From Effrenium voratum (lineage: Eukaryota > Sar > Dinophyceae > Suessiales > Symbiodiniaceae): 64,000 nucleotides of DNA. Each line of letters begins with the position of its first letter. The stretch's first letter is position 1. The stretch is taken from assembly GCA_963377175.1 (NCBI GenBank), contig CAUJNA010002791.1, positions 62,001 through 126,000 on the forward strand, written 5' to 3'. The notes beneath the pieces were generated by a model. That model made no database searches and had not been told where the DNA came from. It worked only from the letters and a program-made list of their open reading frames with translations. Shown piece by piece: positions 40,679 through 51,062 of this stretch. The position numbers were made by a program, and so were the translations under genes.

Positions 40679-42044
40679 ATGGGCCCCGTGGCTGCCTGGT
40701 CTCCGAAGGGAGGAGAGCCAATCCCAGCCACAGCGGAAGGCAGACAGAGTTGGGGAGGCCAGGACGGCCGCAGGTGGGAGGGGACCTCTCCAGGGTGCCA
40801 CCGGCCCCGGAAGCCCCTCCACCGAAGAAAGGGAGTGGATCCAGCCAGGGCACTCCAGAAGGGCGGAAGCACCCTTTTCCCCCGCACCCAGCGAGGCAGT
40901 GGGAAGAACCCCCAGAGAGACCCAGAGGTGGGGATCCGCCCAGCAAGGGGCGTTCCAAGGCGGGCAGAACCGTCAGGGCAAGCAGCAAGCCCAGGGCCAG
41001 ACGACCAGTGGGTCGGACAAAGGACACACGGAAACCCCAGCAAGGGACAAGCCCCACCTTCCCCTGGAGACACCCCGGAAAGACTGAGGTCCAGACTAAG
41101 GTGGACGCCACGACCGGTGCCGGAGTCGTCGAAGCCGACCCTCATGCTGTACGCTGGGAAGGACGACGCGGGGGCCCTGGATGCCAACCTCCATGCCTAC
41201 AACCCGGCCTTCTCGGAGTACATTTGGGCAGTGGACATTAGGCGAAAGGGTGGCGATCTTGGACATGACATGCTGGGAGACAAGCCATACTCTACAATGT
41301 GCTCCATGGCCATGGCGGGCAAGGTCGCCTTTGTGGGGGGCGGCCCCAACTGCAGAACGTGGAGCATTCTCAGATGGTTCCCCAAACCGGGAGGCCCGCC
41401 GCCGGTGAGGGGCAGGGCGGAGCAGACCCTGTGGGGCTTGGAGGACCTGGAGCCCCGGGTAAGGGAGGACACGGACAACGACAGCGTGCTCATGCTCCGA
41501 CAGATGTACCTGACCTCGCTGGCCTACCAAGGACTAGGTCAACGAACGGTCCCGCAGGTGGGCTCCTCCTTCCTGGAGCACCCGATGGACCCAATGGAGT
41601 GCAGCAAGAGCCCGAGCGCAGCAAGGTGCTCATCGATCTGGGTCACACGGGCCTATATTCAATGGGCGAACGCACTCCACCACTCCCTCATCAAGTTTGA
41701 CGAGTGCCGCCTGGGCCAGGTGGTAGTGAAGTCCACGACATTGTCAACGGACCTTCCCCTTCACCATTGGCATGATCTGCGATGCAACCACGGAGCTCAC
41801 CCCAGGGGGGGAAAAGCTCAACTCCAGTGAGTTTAGCCGGTGCCCAGAGCAGATGATGCAGGGTCTCGCAGCGGCCATCCTCTGCAGAGCGGGACCCAAC
41901 GACCCCCCCGAGGCGGTAGAGGGAACCATCTCCCCACACGCCGGGGGACAACAAGCGCCAGTCCCTGAGGCTGAAGGCCGGCCAACAAGCGTTGGCGGGA
42001 CTAACCTTGGGCTCACGTCCGGTCTCGGCCTCAGACAATCCTGA
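40679..42044 (+). pseudogene. Cytosine-methyltransferase-like domain of DIRS element
   Basis: From ATG 40679 the first 150 residues are Pro/Gly/Arg-rich linker. Then LMLYAGKDDAG and YIWAVDIRRK resemble MTase motif I/II. VGGGPNCRTWSILRW (about residues 217-231) resembles motif IV, with the Cys kept and the Pro before it replaced by Asn. SSFLEHPMDP (about 295-304) sits where ENV/EHP-type motif VI is expected. The frame shifts near 41755 and continues as GMICDATTELTPGG. This order is similar to the domain in the copia element at 5373. Catalysis is uncertain. Classical DIRS1 elements carry a different (adenine-type) methyltransferase after RNase H, so the position here is unusual. Confidence 0.6.
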
Positions 42045-42543
42045 GGTCCGGACACCAACACAGCCGGCGGGCAGGGAGGTCGAACTACGGGGTGAAACTC
42101 TTCCCCTTCAGCCATGGGCACGCCATTGCATGGAGATCTCGGATCGGCCCACCACCCTGCCGATCACGCACGACCCAAATCTCTCCGACAAGGTTATGTA
42201 CCTCCAGATGGCCTTCAAACAGCGCCCCTCAGGGGACGGGGGTGGGAAGCCCTCACTTGGACGGCTGCCCCGCTGGGGGTCAAGATCTGTGTCCTCACGT
42301 TCGTTGGGGGACGGGTCACACCCCTTCCCGGAGGACCTGCTGGAAGATATCAGGGAGATCCTGGCGCCAAGCCGACCAGCGGAAGGCTTCCTGGACATCT
42401 TGCCGACCACCAGTTTCCTCGGGATCTGGAACAAGGGGTCACGGACCCACCCCTAGTCTCGCCGGGCATCTGGCCACTCAAGAAGGAGCTAAAAGGGGAG
42501 GAGCCGGAGTTCCAGAAACTCCCTCATCCCACACGGGCCGGGG

Positions 42544-43480
42544 TAACTACCCCTCAGCGGATCACTTCACTGAGCTCATCCGTAGCGCGTTCCTGGAGGA
42601 GGTCCCCATGGGCATGGTAGATGGCCCTCTCACCAAGGTAGAGGCAGCAGCGCGCTGTGGCTGCAATATGGAGGATCTTTGCCCAGGCCCCCTAGCGGGC
42701 ATCGACGAAGGGGACAAGATCCGCACCATCTACGATGGCTCGGCGGGCGGGGCCAATGACACCATCAGAAACCAGACGGTGGAAAGGACGACGGCTCCGC
42801 GGTGCTGGATGGGGTACAAGCTCTTCATTGGCTACATGCGGCAGCTGAGGAGGGACCTCCCTCTCAGGGTGCCCCCGGCCCCGAGAGGGAGGTCGCTAAA
42901 CCTCCACCCGAGGGCTGGCAATGGCCGGAGCCGGGCACCAGGTGGGTGCTGCTCAAGGCGGACGTCACCAAGGCCCACCGGAGAGTGAAGGTCCTCAGGA
43001 AGGACTGGCGGTTCCAGGTGGCCTCACTGAGGAAGAATGGTGGGTGAACAAGGTAGGCACATACGGCATGGCCAGTGCCCAATCCTACTGGGGACGCCTG
43101 GCAGCCCTTCTACTCAGGGTCCTCTACGCACTTTTCCCTCAAGTGGATTGGAACTTCGTCTTTGTGGATGACTTCCTGTCGCTGCTTCGCAGCAAGGGGG
43201 CAGTGAACTTGGCGGTGGCGCTGTTGGCAACACTCCTGGCCTTGGGCACCCCGCTTAGCTGGAAGAAGACACATTTGGCGGAGGTCAACACGTGGCTGGG
43301 CTTCGTGGTCCACCCGAACATCCCGCAGGTTCTCATGGCCGCCAACAAACACATCCTGGTGATGGAGGTCTTGCAGATCATGGTGGAAGGGCAGGCGATG
43401 CATCGAGAAGGCGGGGGCCCTGGGCCGCATCCCATGGGCAACCGAAGTCGATGCTTCAGCCACTGTGGGCCTGGAAAATG
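42544..43480 (+). pseudogene. DIRS-type reverse transcriptase, frameshifted
   Basis: Pieces in three frames: EEVPMGMVDGPLTKVEAAAR and KIRTIYDGSAGGANDTIRNQ (42595-42790), then WVLLKADVTKAHRRVKV (42946-42996, first catalytic Asp), then WVNKVGTYGMASAQSYWGRL (43031-43100) and WNFVFVDDFLSLL (43150-43188, the FVDD box). SWKKTHLAEVNTWLGF fits the RT thumb. This is the DIRS/Ngaro RT style (AHRR, GT.G..SA..YW.R). Breaks near 42880 and 43040 disable this copy. Confidence 0.88.
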
Positions 43481-43509
43481 GCCACCACCAGGGTGGGGAA
43501 ACCCCCTAA

Positions 43510-44158
43510 GGTGGTCAGGATGCTGGCGTTCATGCTGCGGTTCCTCTTCAACACGCCCTTCGTCCAGTACTCCCCTTACTTGTCGAAGTCCTCTTGGTGG
43601 GGTTGCAGCGATGCTAGCGCCTCGGATGAAGGACTGGCATTTGTGGGAGGCTGGTGCTCCAACAAAGTGGAGCCGGAGAAGAAGGAGGTGTACTGGTTCC
43701 ACGAGCAGATCCACGTGGAGGAGTACCTGTGGGCATTCAAGAATGGGGATCCCAAGCGGAGGATTGCGGCTCTGGAAATGCTGGGCACGCTCTTCCTCTG
43801 TAACATGATCCTCACGCACCAAGGCCCTCTGTCCTCCCGGGTCCGACTCCCGGTGGGCAGTGACAATCAGGGCAACGTCATGGCGATGCTCAACCTTGGA
43901 TCCAAGAAGCCCTACACCGCGGCTATCCTGATGGAGCTGGTCTTCCTGCTCCACACCCATGGCTGCTCGCTGGCGGCCAACCACGTGCCCCGGGAATTCA
44001 ACCAGTGGGCCGATGAGCTGACGCACCCAGATTTCTCGGGGTTCGACCCTTTGCACAGAGTTCCTAAACAGGAACTCTGCGAGGAGTTCATTTTTCTCCC
44101 GCGTCTCCTGAATGGAGATGCATTTGATCTTAGCGTGGGCCCACCCATGCTCCCGTGA
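43510..44158 (+). CDS. RNase H domain of DIRS element
   Basis: The frame ends at TGA 44156-44158. WWGCSDASASDEG gives the first Asp, AALEMLGTLFL the Glu, LPVGSDNQGNVMAM the second Asp, and FNQWADELTHPDFSG the C-terminal Asp typical of DIRS RNase H ('aD.LS' variant). It degrades RNA of the RNA:DNA hybrid. The frame is intact through the domain; the 5' edge is set by a frame change near 43290-43500. Confidence 0.85.
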
Positions 44159-44238
44159 CCGGAGCCGGTGGGTGACTCACTTCCCCTGGTGGCAGACCCC
44201 CCTGTGGCCTGGGTGCCCCTGGCCCCGGCCCAGGGGCG

Positions 44239-44413
44239 GGCGCTATCAGTCTGCACACCCGTTCTTCAGTTTTTGAGAGTTTGTGGTGGCCCATGGGGCC
44301 CACCCAGCCGTAGACATCTGACAGGGGAAGATGAGTCCCTGGCACCAACACATTGCTTGGATAAAAGAGTTATCGCTTGCTTGTGTGGTGCCGTTTGGTT
44401 AGCTTACATACAC
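44239..44413 (+). repeat. Split direct repeat B2
   Basis: 175 bp, 3' end of the element, copy of B1. Right flank resumes ATCCAGTTGACATGATGG. Confidence 0.92.
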
Positions 44414-44730
44414 ATCCAGTTGACATGATGGACAAGACGGGCCATGAAGGAGCGAATGTGCATGCGGGTGAGACGAAATGCCCGTATAAATGGGGCCATC
44501 AGCTCAGGCATTCTGAGCAACAATGACTTGCTGTCACGCTCTTCACACACTGCGCGATGAGAGCGAAGGCCGGACACGGTAGGCGCTTGCCAGTGTTCTG
44601 GCGTCATTGTTGCGACCGTGGCATAAAGCGACTGATCCAAGATAGAGGGACCTTCATTGCTTGCATGCTGGCAAGCCATGGGCTTCCCATTTGCCAAGAC
44701 AATCCTCTTTGCACGGTCTGATTCCAACAA
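44414..44730 (-). pseudogene. 5' part of the host ORF split by the DIRS-like element
   Basis: Minus-strand frame, about 105 residues (..LANGKPMACQHASNEGPSIL.., ..RMHIRSFMARLVHHVNW). The left edge is the B2/flank border. It continues in frame into 34869-34725. No ATG at the 5' edge (TTG after a stop), so it may be an internal exon. No family recognised. Confidence 0.5.
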
Positions 44731-45009
44731 TTATTTTCAAGCACTTTCATGCTTGAATGGTTTGCCAATGTTGCTCGTCACGACATGGCCCGGCAAAATC
44801 CCACAAGCAAGAAAGAAAGGAGGCTGTCACGCCTCGCTATGCGGACGTCCAGTGGGCCATGGCATGCCAAGTCGATGCGCCGCCGGATTTCTCGGCGGAG
44901 ACGGCGACTCAGCAGACTCAGATCGATTCCGTCGCCCGCCCCTTGGATTGATGTTCGCTTTGTGTCTACCGTTTCGCCATCTTTTCGTCTGCACCACGCA
45001 TAGCCGAAG

Positions 45010-48000
45010 TCGCTTAGGCGCCTTGGTGCGCAGCGTGTCCTTGGCAGCGCTGGGTGCGTGGCTGGCGGCCGAGCGGAGCGACGTGGAGAAGGCGCTGCGC
45101 CGGGCCATGCGCGACAGGCGGGAGGGGGGGGTGGGGCCAGGGCGTTGCGGGGGAGGGGGGGAGGACTCGGGATGGCCGGAAAAGTCAGGAGCTGACACGT
45201 TTGTGAGAACCATGGCCCTGAGGAGGAAGATTTGCTCGGGGTGTCTTCTTTTCCAGGCTCGGTGTGCCAGGAACGCAGATTTATGTGGGCGCAGCGCTTC
45301 AGCTTTGCCTATCAACATGAACGAGTTATTGTATTTTGCTCAGCGGAGGCTTAAATGGCTCTGCGCAATGGTTGGTGAACGAGCTTGGCAAGCTTGTTTG
45401 CCCATCGGCAAATCTGGTTCCTTGTTCGGAGACTTGACCTGGGTCATGAGCCAAGGGGTAGCTTCATGCTTCCCCAGAAGGTCACCGTATTTAGGGAGGC
45501 AAGCAACAGGGTAAATCTGTTCCGGGTATGTTGGCTTTCCAGAGCTATGCCACAGGCTTTGCTCGGAATGAACGGACGTCCTGTCCGAGCTGACAAGTCG
45601 GGGAACCCTGTGGTTTGTCCGTGGATATCAAACCCCAATTATTTCCGGTGAGTTCAGTATTCGGCGTGTCATTGATATTGTTACAGTTCACAAAACCATG
45701 GAAAGCGACAGGGGACACTCAAACAAAACGATACCCCTGGAAAATGATGGAAACGCTGGAGAAATGATAGGGGACTCTCAAACTAAGTAGCGAAAAGGCC
45801 GCAAGTAAGAAATTTCGACCGTGCCTCATATGTGAAAGGCCCTTTGCATGAGCTTGTCCACGTTGCCCTTCAATTTGAGTGCAAAGGCGGGATTTGCCCA
45901 AAAGGGGGTGCTTCCTACAATCGCCCCGAAAAGTTGGTGAGTGAAACCCTTTTAGTTTCTCCTAAGGGCATCCCCAATGCGCGAGTACTGTTCGTTTCGA
46001 TCAAAGTGTCCTTTGATCCTTCGCGCGCACGGTACGTTGCCCCAGGCACCGCGAGCTGTGCCAAGCCACGCGTGCGCAGATCGCGAAGCGGGTGCTGGGG
46101 GTGGCGGTGCTCCGAAAGCGCCTGGCGCACCTCCTGCAGCTCGGACAATTTGGATGACCTTTATTAACGGGAGTTTGTTTTTGAGTTTGCATGTTTTTTG
46201 GGGCTTGTTTAGGGGTTTTGTTTTGGTGCTTTTTGCTTTGGATGGCACCTATTTTAGGGGTTTGCTTTGGGGGATGAGGTTTGTTTGTTAAACCAATTCA
46301 TTGATACCAGAGAGCCGTTACTGTGAATACAGAATTTTGAGAATCAGTACTTCACTTCCCCCCATTTCGCCTTGAACAATGCACGAGGGTTTCGGATGCT
46401 TGGCTTATTTTTTGTCGAATCGCCTGGTGTTACGAGTCATGAGAAGTCTCGTTGTGGAGAAAAATGTGAAATCCCACAACCATGGACGCATGATGCGTTG
46501 ACACGTCATTTGACAGGCAAGTTTCCTTGTCCCTGTGAGCGCCCCACCGGCGCAAGAGCAATTTTTGCCGGGGGGGTGGGGGCGCTTGGGAGCAACTCTC
46601 CATGAGCAATTCCTTCTGCGAAAAGTCGATTCGGGGGGTTCGGGGGTTTGGGGTGCGCTCGCCAGGCAGCGGGCGCAGCTTCCGGAGAGCGCGGAGCTGT
46701 TGCTGGCGCTCTTCGAGCGCCGCGAGCTGAAGGTCGCGTCGGAGCTCGACTTGCGGGGAGCGGCAGAGGCGCCGTGCCTCGGAAAGAGAAGGAGCCCGAG
46801 GCTGGTGGGAAGCGACACATTGATGTTCAGGCTTTTTGTTGTTTGTTGTTTGGCTGTTCAAGGATACATAAGACTCGCTTTTCAGTTTGACCAGCGCAAG
46901 GCATCAGGGCCTGCTCCCTTGGCCTTCAGACAGAAGAAAGCCAAGGAAAGAGAAGTCAAGAGGCGAAACTTTGCGCACTCTCCGATTTGTTTCCGCCATT
47001 CGACCGCTTCTTGCCACCCCCCTGGCCTCTTTGCATGCGCCAAGGCTCTTCGAGGAGCACGAGCGGCCCTCCGCCGCTGTGCGGCTTTCGGTGGCGTGGT
47101 CCCTGCCGACGTGGGTGGCGGAGGAGTGGGTGCGGCAGTTTGGCGCCCTCGAAGCCTTCCGTCTTGGACGCGCGATGAGCTCTCCTGCTCGGGTCACGCT
47201 GCGAGTGAACACGCCCCTTGGGAGAACTGGAGGGGAAGTGTGAGGAAGGTGGCATTTGACCCGGAGTTGCCCCAGCTTGGGCTTTGTGCAGCGCACTGGT
47301 CCGCCAGCTTGTCGACTTCGAGTTGAGCATTCAGTGTGTTGCGTTTTAAACTGAGGGCTGTAGATAAGTTTGTTTTGATCTGAATGTCTGAGGGCATTGG
47401 CCGTTCTCCTTGCCTGGGCATTGTTTTCACTTGTTTGTCAGGCTTCGTCTGGTCTGACCCTTCTCCACACACAAGTCAGCAGTGGCATCATATGAGTCTC
47501 AACGTGCCGTTGCCGTATCCAAGATTTGCTTTGTCGCCAAGAGGGCGCTTTGACCGCCAGCCTGTCAGGTTCAAGACAAGCCGCGCGGAGCTGATGGCCG
47601 TACTCGCCAAGCGCGGCGTGCGCAGCTGCCCCACCGCGCAGAGCTGCTCGGCCACGCCAATTTGGCTGCTGGTTGGGTGCCGAAGTCGGACATCCGAATC
47701 CTTTTGTTGGATTTGACCTGGGGATGTCCACCAAATGCTTCTTTCAGCGCTTGGTTTTGACAATATGAGTCATTGAGTCCGTTGGGCTTTCTGCCTGTCT
47801 CGGCACAAGCCGCTTTGGAGTTACTCTGGCCACATAATGAGGTTGTCCAGAATGGCACTGTTTGGCTGCATCTGGATGCGGTCTGGGTTGAATGAAGCAC
47901 CGCTGCTTGATGTTGCAGTTGCCGCCCATTCATTACTGCTGTCGTTCTTTCTGCGTGGGGTTGTTGCGTGTATCTGTGGCTGCTAAACGAGGGATCTTGG

Positions 48001-50002
48001 TGCAGCGTAGCATGACTGCGAACGTCAGTGATCGACTTCGAGGCGTCGCAAATGACCCTGAGAAGCGGGGGATTGTTGATCGCTTGAGGCCAATTGGGCC
48101 TGTGGTTGCCTGACGGGCGCCCGCCCGGCGGAGGCGTTTGGCAGCTGCCGGGCTACAAGGAGGGCCTCTTCGAGGTCCAGGACGAAGGATCGCAGCTGGT
48201 GGCCTTGGCCACGGAGGAGGGGGGGGAGGGGGGGGAGGGGATTGATCTGATTGTGCGTTTCCTTTTGAGCGAACCCCCTTTCGTGTTTCTGGGGCGTTGC
48301 ATCATGGCTTTTGGTTGTTCAGTCGCGGTTAGCCCCAATGCTTCTCATTGCTCCCCTCTTTCCTTCAGTGATTCAGGCCCGGGCTGGGGAGCGGGTGGTG
48401 GACTACTGCGCGGGCCGGGGCGGCAAGACCTGGGTCCTGGCGCAGCTGGTGGCGCCCGACGGCCTCGTCCGCGCCTGGGACGTGGAGGACTTCCTGCGGC
48501 AGCAGCTGGTGGGCGCCCGCCAGAGCCGCGCGCAGGCGCAGGGCCTGGTGGAGGTGCTCCACGCCAAACCCCAGGAGCTGGGGGAAGGGGGGGATGGCAG
48601 AAGGGCGGGGACTCCAAAGACTTGGACTGGGATTCCATTCGGAAGGCTGACAACCGATTCTTTGCGAGTTGCTCTCCCCAAAATGTGTGAGGGCGCCTTC
48701 TGTGGCGCTGGCAGTGTATGCTCGCTTTGCTGGAGCATCGACTTGTTTCGCACGTTCCTTGCTCGGCCAAAACATGTTTCAGCGATGGTGGTTGTGGCAG
48801 GCAGCTTGGCTCCGCTGAAAGCAGATACAATGTAGTCGGGCTGGGAACAGCTGGCAAAATGCATCCTTTCCAGAATGTTGAAGCCATGGCAAAACAAACC
48901 AATCAAACCGTTAGAGGCCACGTGGCTCTGACTCTCAATGGTCCTCAATTAAGACTCATATCTTCATGCCCATGTTCTTTTCTCCTAACTGGACAACTCT
49001 TCAGGAGCTCGCGGATGTGGTGCTGGTGGATGCGCCCTGCTCCTCCTCTGGGGTGCCTGGGCTGCTTTCTCAGCTCCCTTTCGCCGCCCAACCCTGAAAA
49101 GCCGGACAGTTTTGCCACTATGTTTTGAGTGAGGCTCTTAATGGAGTCCAGGATGAATAAACCCCTGCTTGACGTACTTGATCAAGAGCATGTCGTCTCG
49201 ATTCAGGAAGCCTTCACTTCGGGTCACATTCTCCCTTTGTTCAACTCCACCATTCTTTATTTTACACATCTCAAGTTTGTCATCCGGTTGTTTTATGTGT
49301 TGTTTTCAACATGTTTGTCTCATCCTACCTTGGCTGCCGTCCGGTGGGTGGAGGTGCTGCGGCGGCACCCATCCCAGCGCTGGGCGTTGGACGGATCCAT
49401 TGATCTGCCAGAGCTGCAGCTGGAGATTCTGAGCGAGGCATCGCGCCTGGTGCACAAGGGCGGGCGCCTGGTCTACGCCACCTGCTCTCTACTCGGCGAG
49501 GAGAACCAGGTGAGGGGTTGGGGGTGGATGTTGGGGTGGGGAAGTGTGGTTTTGGAGAGTTGGGCAGAGGAGGGGAGGAAGGCGTAAACCGAGTTTCACC
49601 TTTCCGCGTGCTTGGCGTTTTCGCCTTTTCGCAGGCGGTGGCGGAACGCTTTGAGGCCTCGACCGATGGCCTTGAGTTTCAGAGGTGGCCCTTTGCTGAT
49701 GGCAGGCGGGAAGGGTTGAGGTGCCAAAGCCTATTTGTGTATGCGAAGAGAGACTGGTGCACAAGGAGATCGCCCTCGCATAGCTGCGATTCCCCTGCAG
49801 GCATTGTCGCACACTGCTTCCACATGTTGATGGCACGGATGGCTTCTTCATAGCCCGCTGGGAGAAAAGAGCACTTGCGTTGTCCGCGATTGTTGAAAGC
49901 GGGCTGTTGTGGAGGCTGAGAGAATCGAGGTCTGCCCTTTTGGATTTGGAGTATGAGGCTCTTGCTTCTATAGGTTGGATTAACGGGCTTTTCTCAGTTT
50001 AA
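45010..50002 (+). CDS. RsmB/NOP-family RNA (cytosine-C5)-methyltransferase, about 11 exons
   Basis: Exon-like pieces in order: 45010-45118 and 46046-46148 (VLGVAVLRKRLAHLLQL, NusB-like N-domain), 46654-46770, 47034-47222 (SLPTWVAEEWVRQFG then VTLRVNTPLG, the RsmB 'lP.Wl...w....lRvN' start), 47569-47670 (SRAELMAVLAKRGV), 48133-48223 (PGYKEGLFEVQDEGSQLVAL), 48369-48585 (VVDYCAGRGGKTWVLAQLVA, SAM motif I), 49005-49056 (VVLVDAPCSSSGV, motif IV), 49345-49509 (RLVYATCSLLGEEN, motif VI), 49634-49732 and 49801-50002 (LLPHVDGTDGFFIARWEKRA, stop 50000). The two catalytic cysteines (PCS and TCS) are both present. RsmB methylates C967 of bacterial 16S rRNA; eukaryotic relatives (NOP2/NSUN) act on rRNA or tRNA. 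With a NusB-like N-domain it is closer to RsmB, perhaps organellar (inference). The 49509/49510 donor is canonical GT; acceptors show AG|G. Borders of the first three exons are weak. Confidence 0.85.
45120..45170. repeat. G-run tract (G-quadruplex potential)
   Basis: Several GGGGG+ runs within 50 bp, inside an intron of the RNA methyltransferase gene. A similar tract is at 48217-48240. Confidence 0.6.
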
Positions 50003-51062
50003 CGGTTTCTGCGTTCCTTGTCCTTCCTCAATGCATGTTTTTGACAGTCTTATTTTGTATGACAAGATTCAGACTTTTCATTCAACTTACTGCCAACAGT
50101 ACGGAGTTGCTTCTTGTCTTGAACACGCCAAGACGTGCAACCGGGTCCCTTGGGGTGGGCGCTTTGCATATTGGCACTACCCAAGACACAGATTGGCATG
50201 CTTACAGAGTTCGCTGGCAGAGCATCTCTGCTCTTCACCTTCTTTGAAGCAAAGCAATGGGGCTTCGTTCATGCTCTCTTCGTCTATCCAGCGGGCGAGC
50301 CTGTGGCGAGCCAGCTTTGTCTGCTTTGTTTGCCAGGTGGTGACTGCACGGAATTCGACGGGGCGGTAAAAGGCGCCCCTGCACGGAGCCAGAGCCATGG
50401 GCTCGGTGCTCATGTCAACCGCCAGTCGCCAGTGAAGGCAGGGCAAATCTTCTGGTTTATTCGGTGGTCGTCAACGTGAATCCAGATTTTGCCTGATGCA
50501 GTTGGAAGCAAACCGCAAAGGTGCTGCCACCATGGTGGAGCCAGGGTGAATTTCGCAGAACACTTGTCCCTTGCATTGGCGGGCTTGGTAGGGCTACGTA
50601 GGTAAGTCAGCTTCCACGCTGCAATTCAATGCAGATCCTCAGGCCAATCATTTGCCTGCCTTGAACGGATCAGAGATTCAGACACGCGCGGGCGTGGCTC
50701 AAAGAACGCATGGCTCATTTGCGTTTGATCCAGCTGGGGTTTTGCAGATTGGGCACGGCGTGAAGGATCGCGCTGCAGTGTTGACACGCCCGCACTTTGG
50801 CGATGTTTTCCTTGGGGCTTTTTTTGGTGCACATCTTCTCACATGCCATCTGCCGCCCTGCCCTTGGCTCGAGAATGGGAGAAGATGTTGGGGGGGACGA
50901 GCACGCTGCGGAGGAGTGGCAAGCATGGATGCTTTTGGGCCCAGCCTTGCGACACAATGACCTCTTGTCAATCCTCTCCAGTGAAAATTGTGAACTTGGT
51001 TTTGGTTTCGTTATGCTAGTGCTCACCAGCCACAGCCTTGCAAGCCGCACTCAGCCAGGAGC
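50003..51062 (+). other. Intergenic region between RNA MTase and CDK genes
   Basis: No convincing exon. It should hold the 3' UTR of the methyltransferase and the trans-splice acceptor of the kinase. An AG closely precedes the kinase ATG (CACTCAGCCAGGAGCATGG). Confidence 0.4.

Larger units (their letters stand above)
34870..44413 (+). mobile_element. DIRS/PAT-like tyrosine-recombinase retroelement with split direct repeats
   Basis: Repeats are arranged A1 (34870-34988), coding, B1 (39155-39333) directly abutting A2 (39334-39452), coding, B2 (44239-44413). This split-direct-repeat order is diagnostic of PAT/Kangaroo-type DIRS elements, whose circular cDNA is integrated by a tyrosine recombinase. 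The first coding block has a zinc-ribbon ORF and the recombinase; the second has a Gag-like ORF, an MTase-like domain, RT and RNase H. There is no target-site duplication, as expected. Many frame breaks (about 36230, 36480, 37880, 40120, 41755, 42880, 43040, 43290) make this copy defective. A repeats differ little and B repeats differ by a 4-bp GGGT-type indel, so it is a young insertion. Confidence 0.93.
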
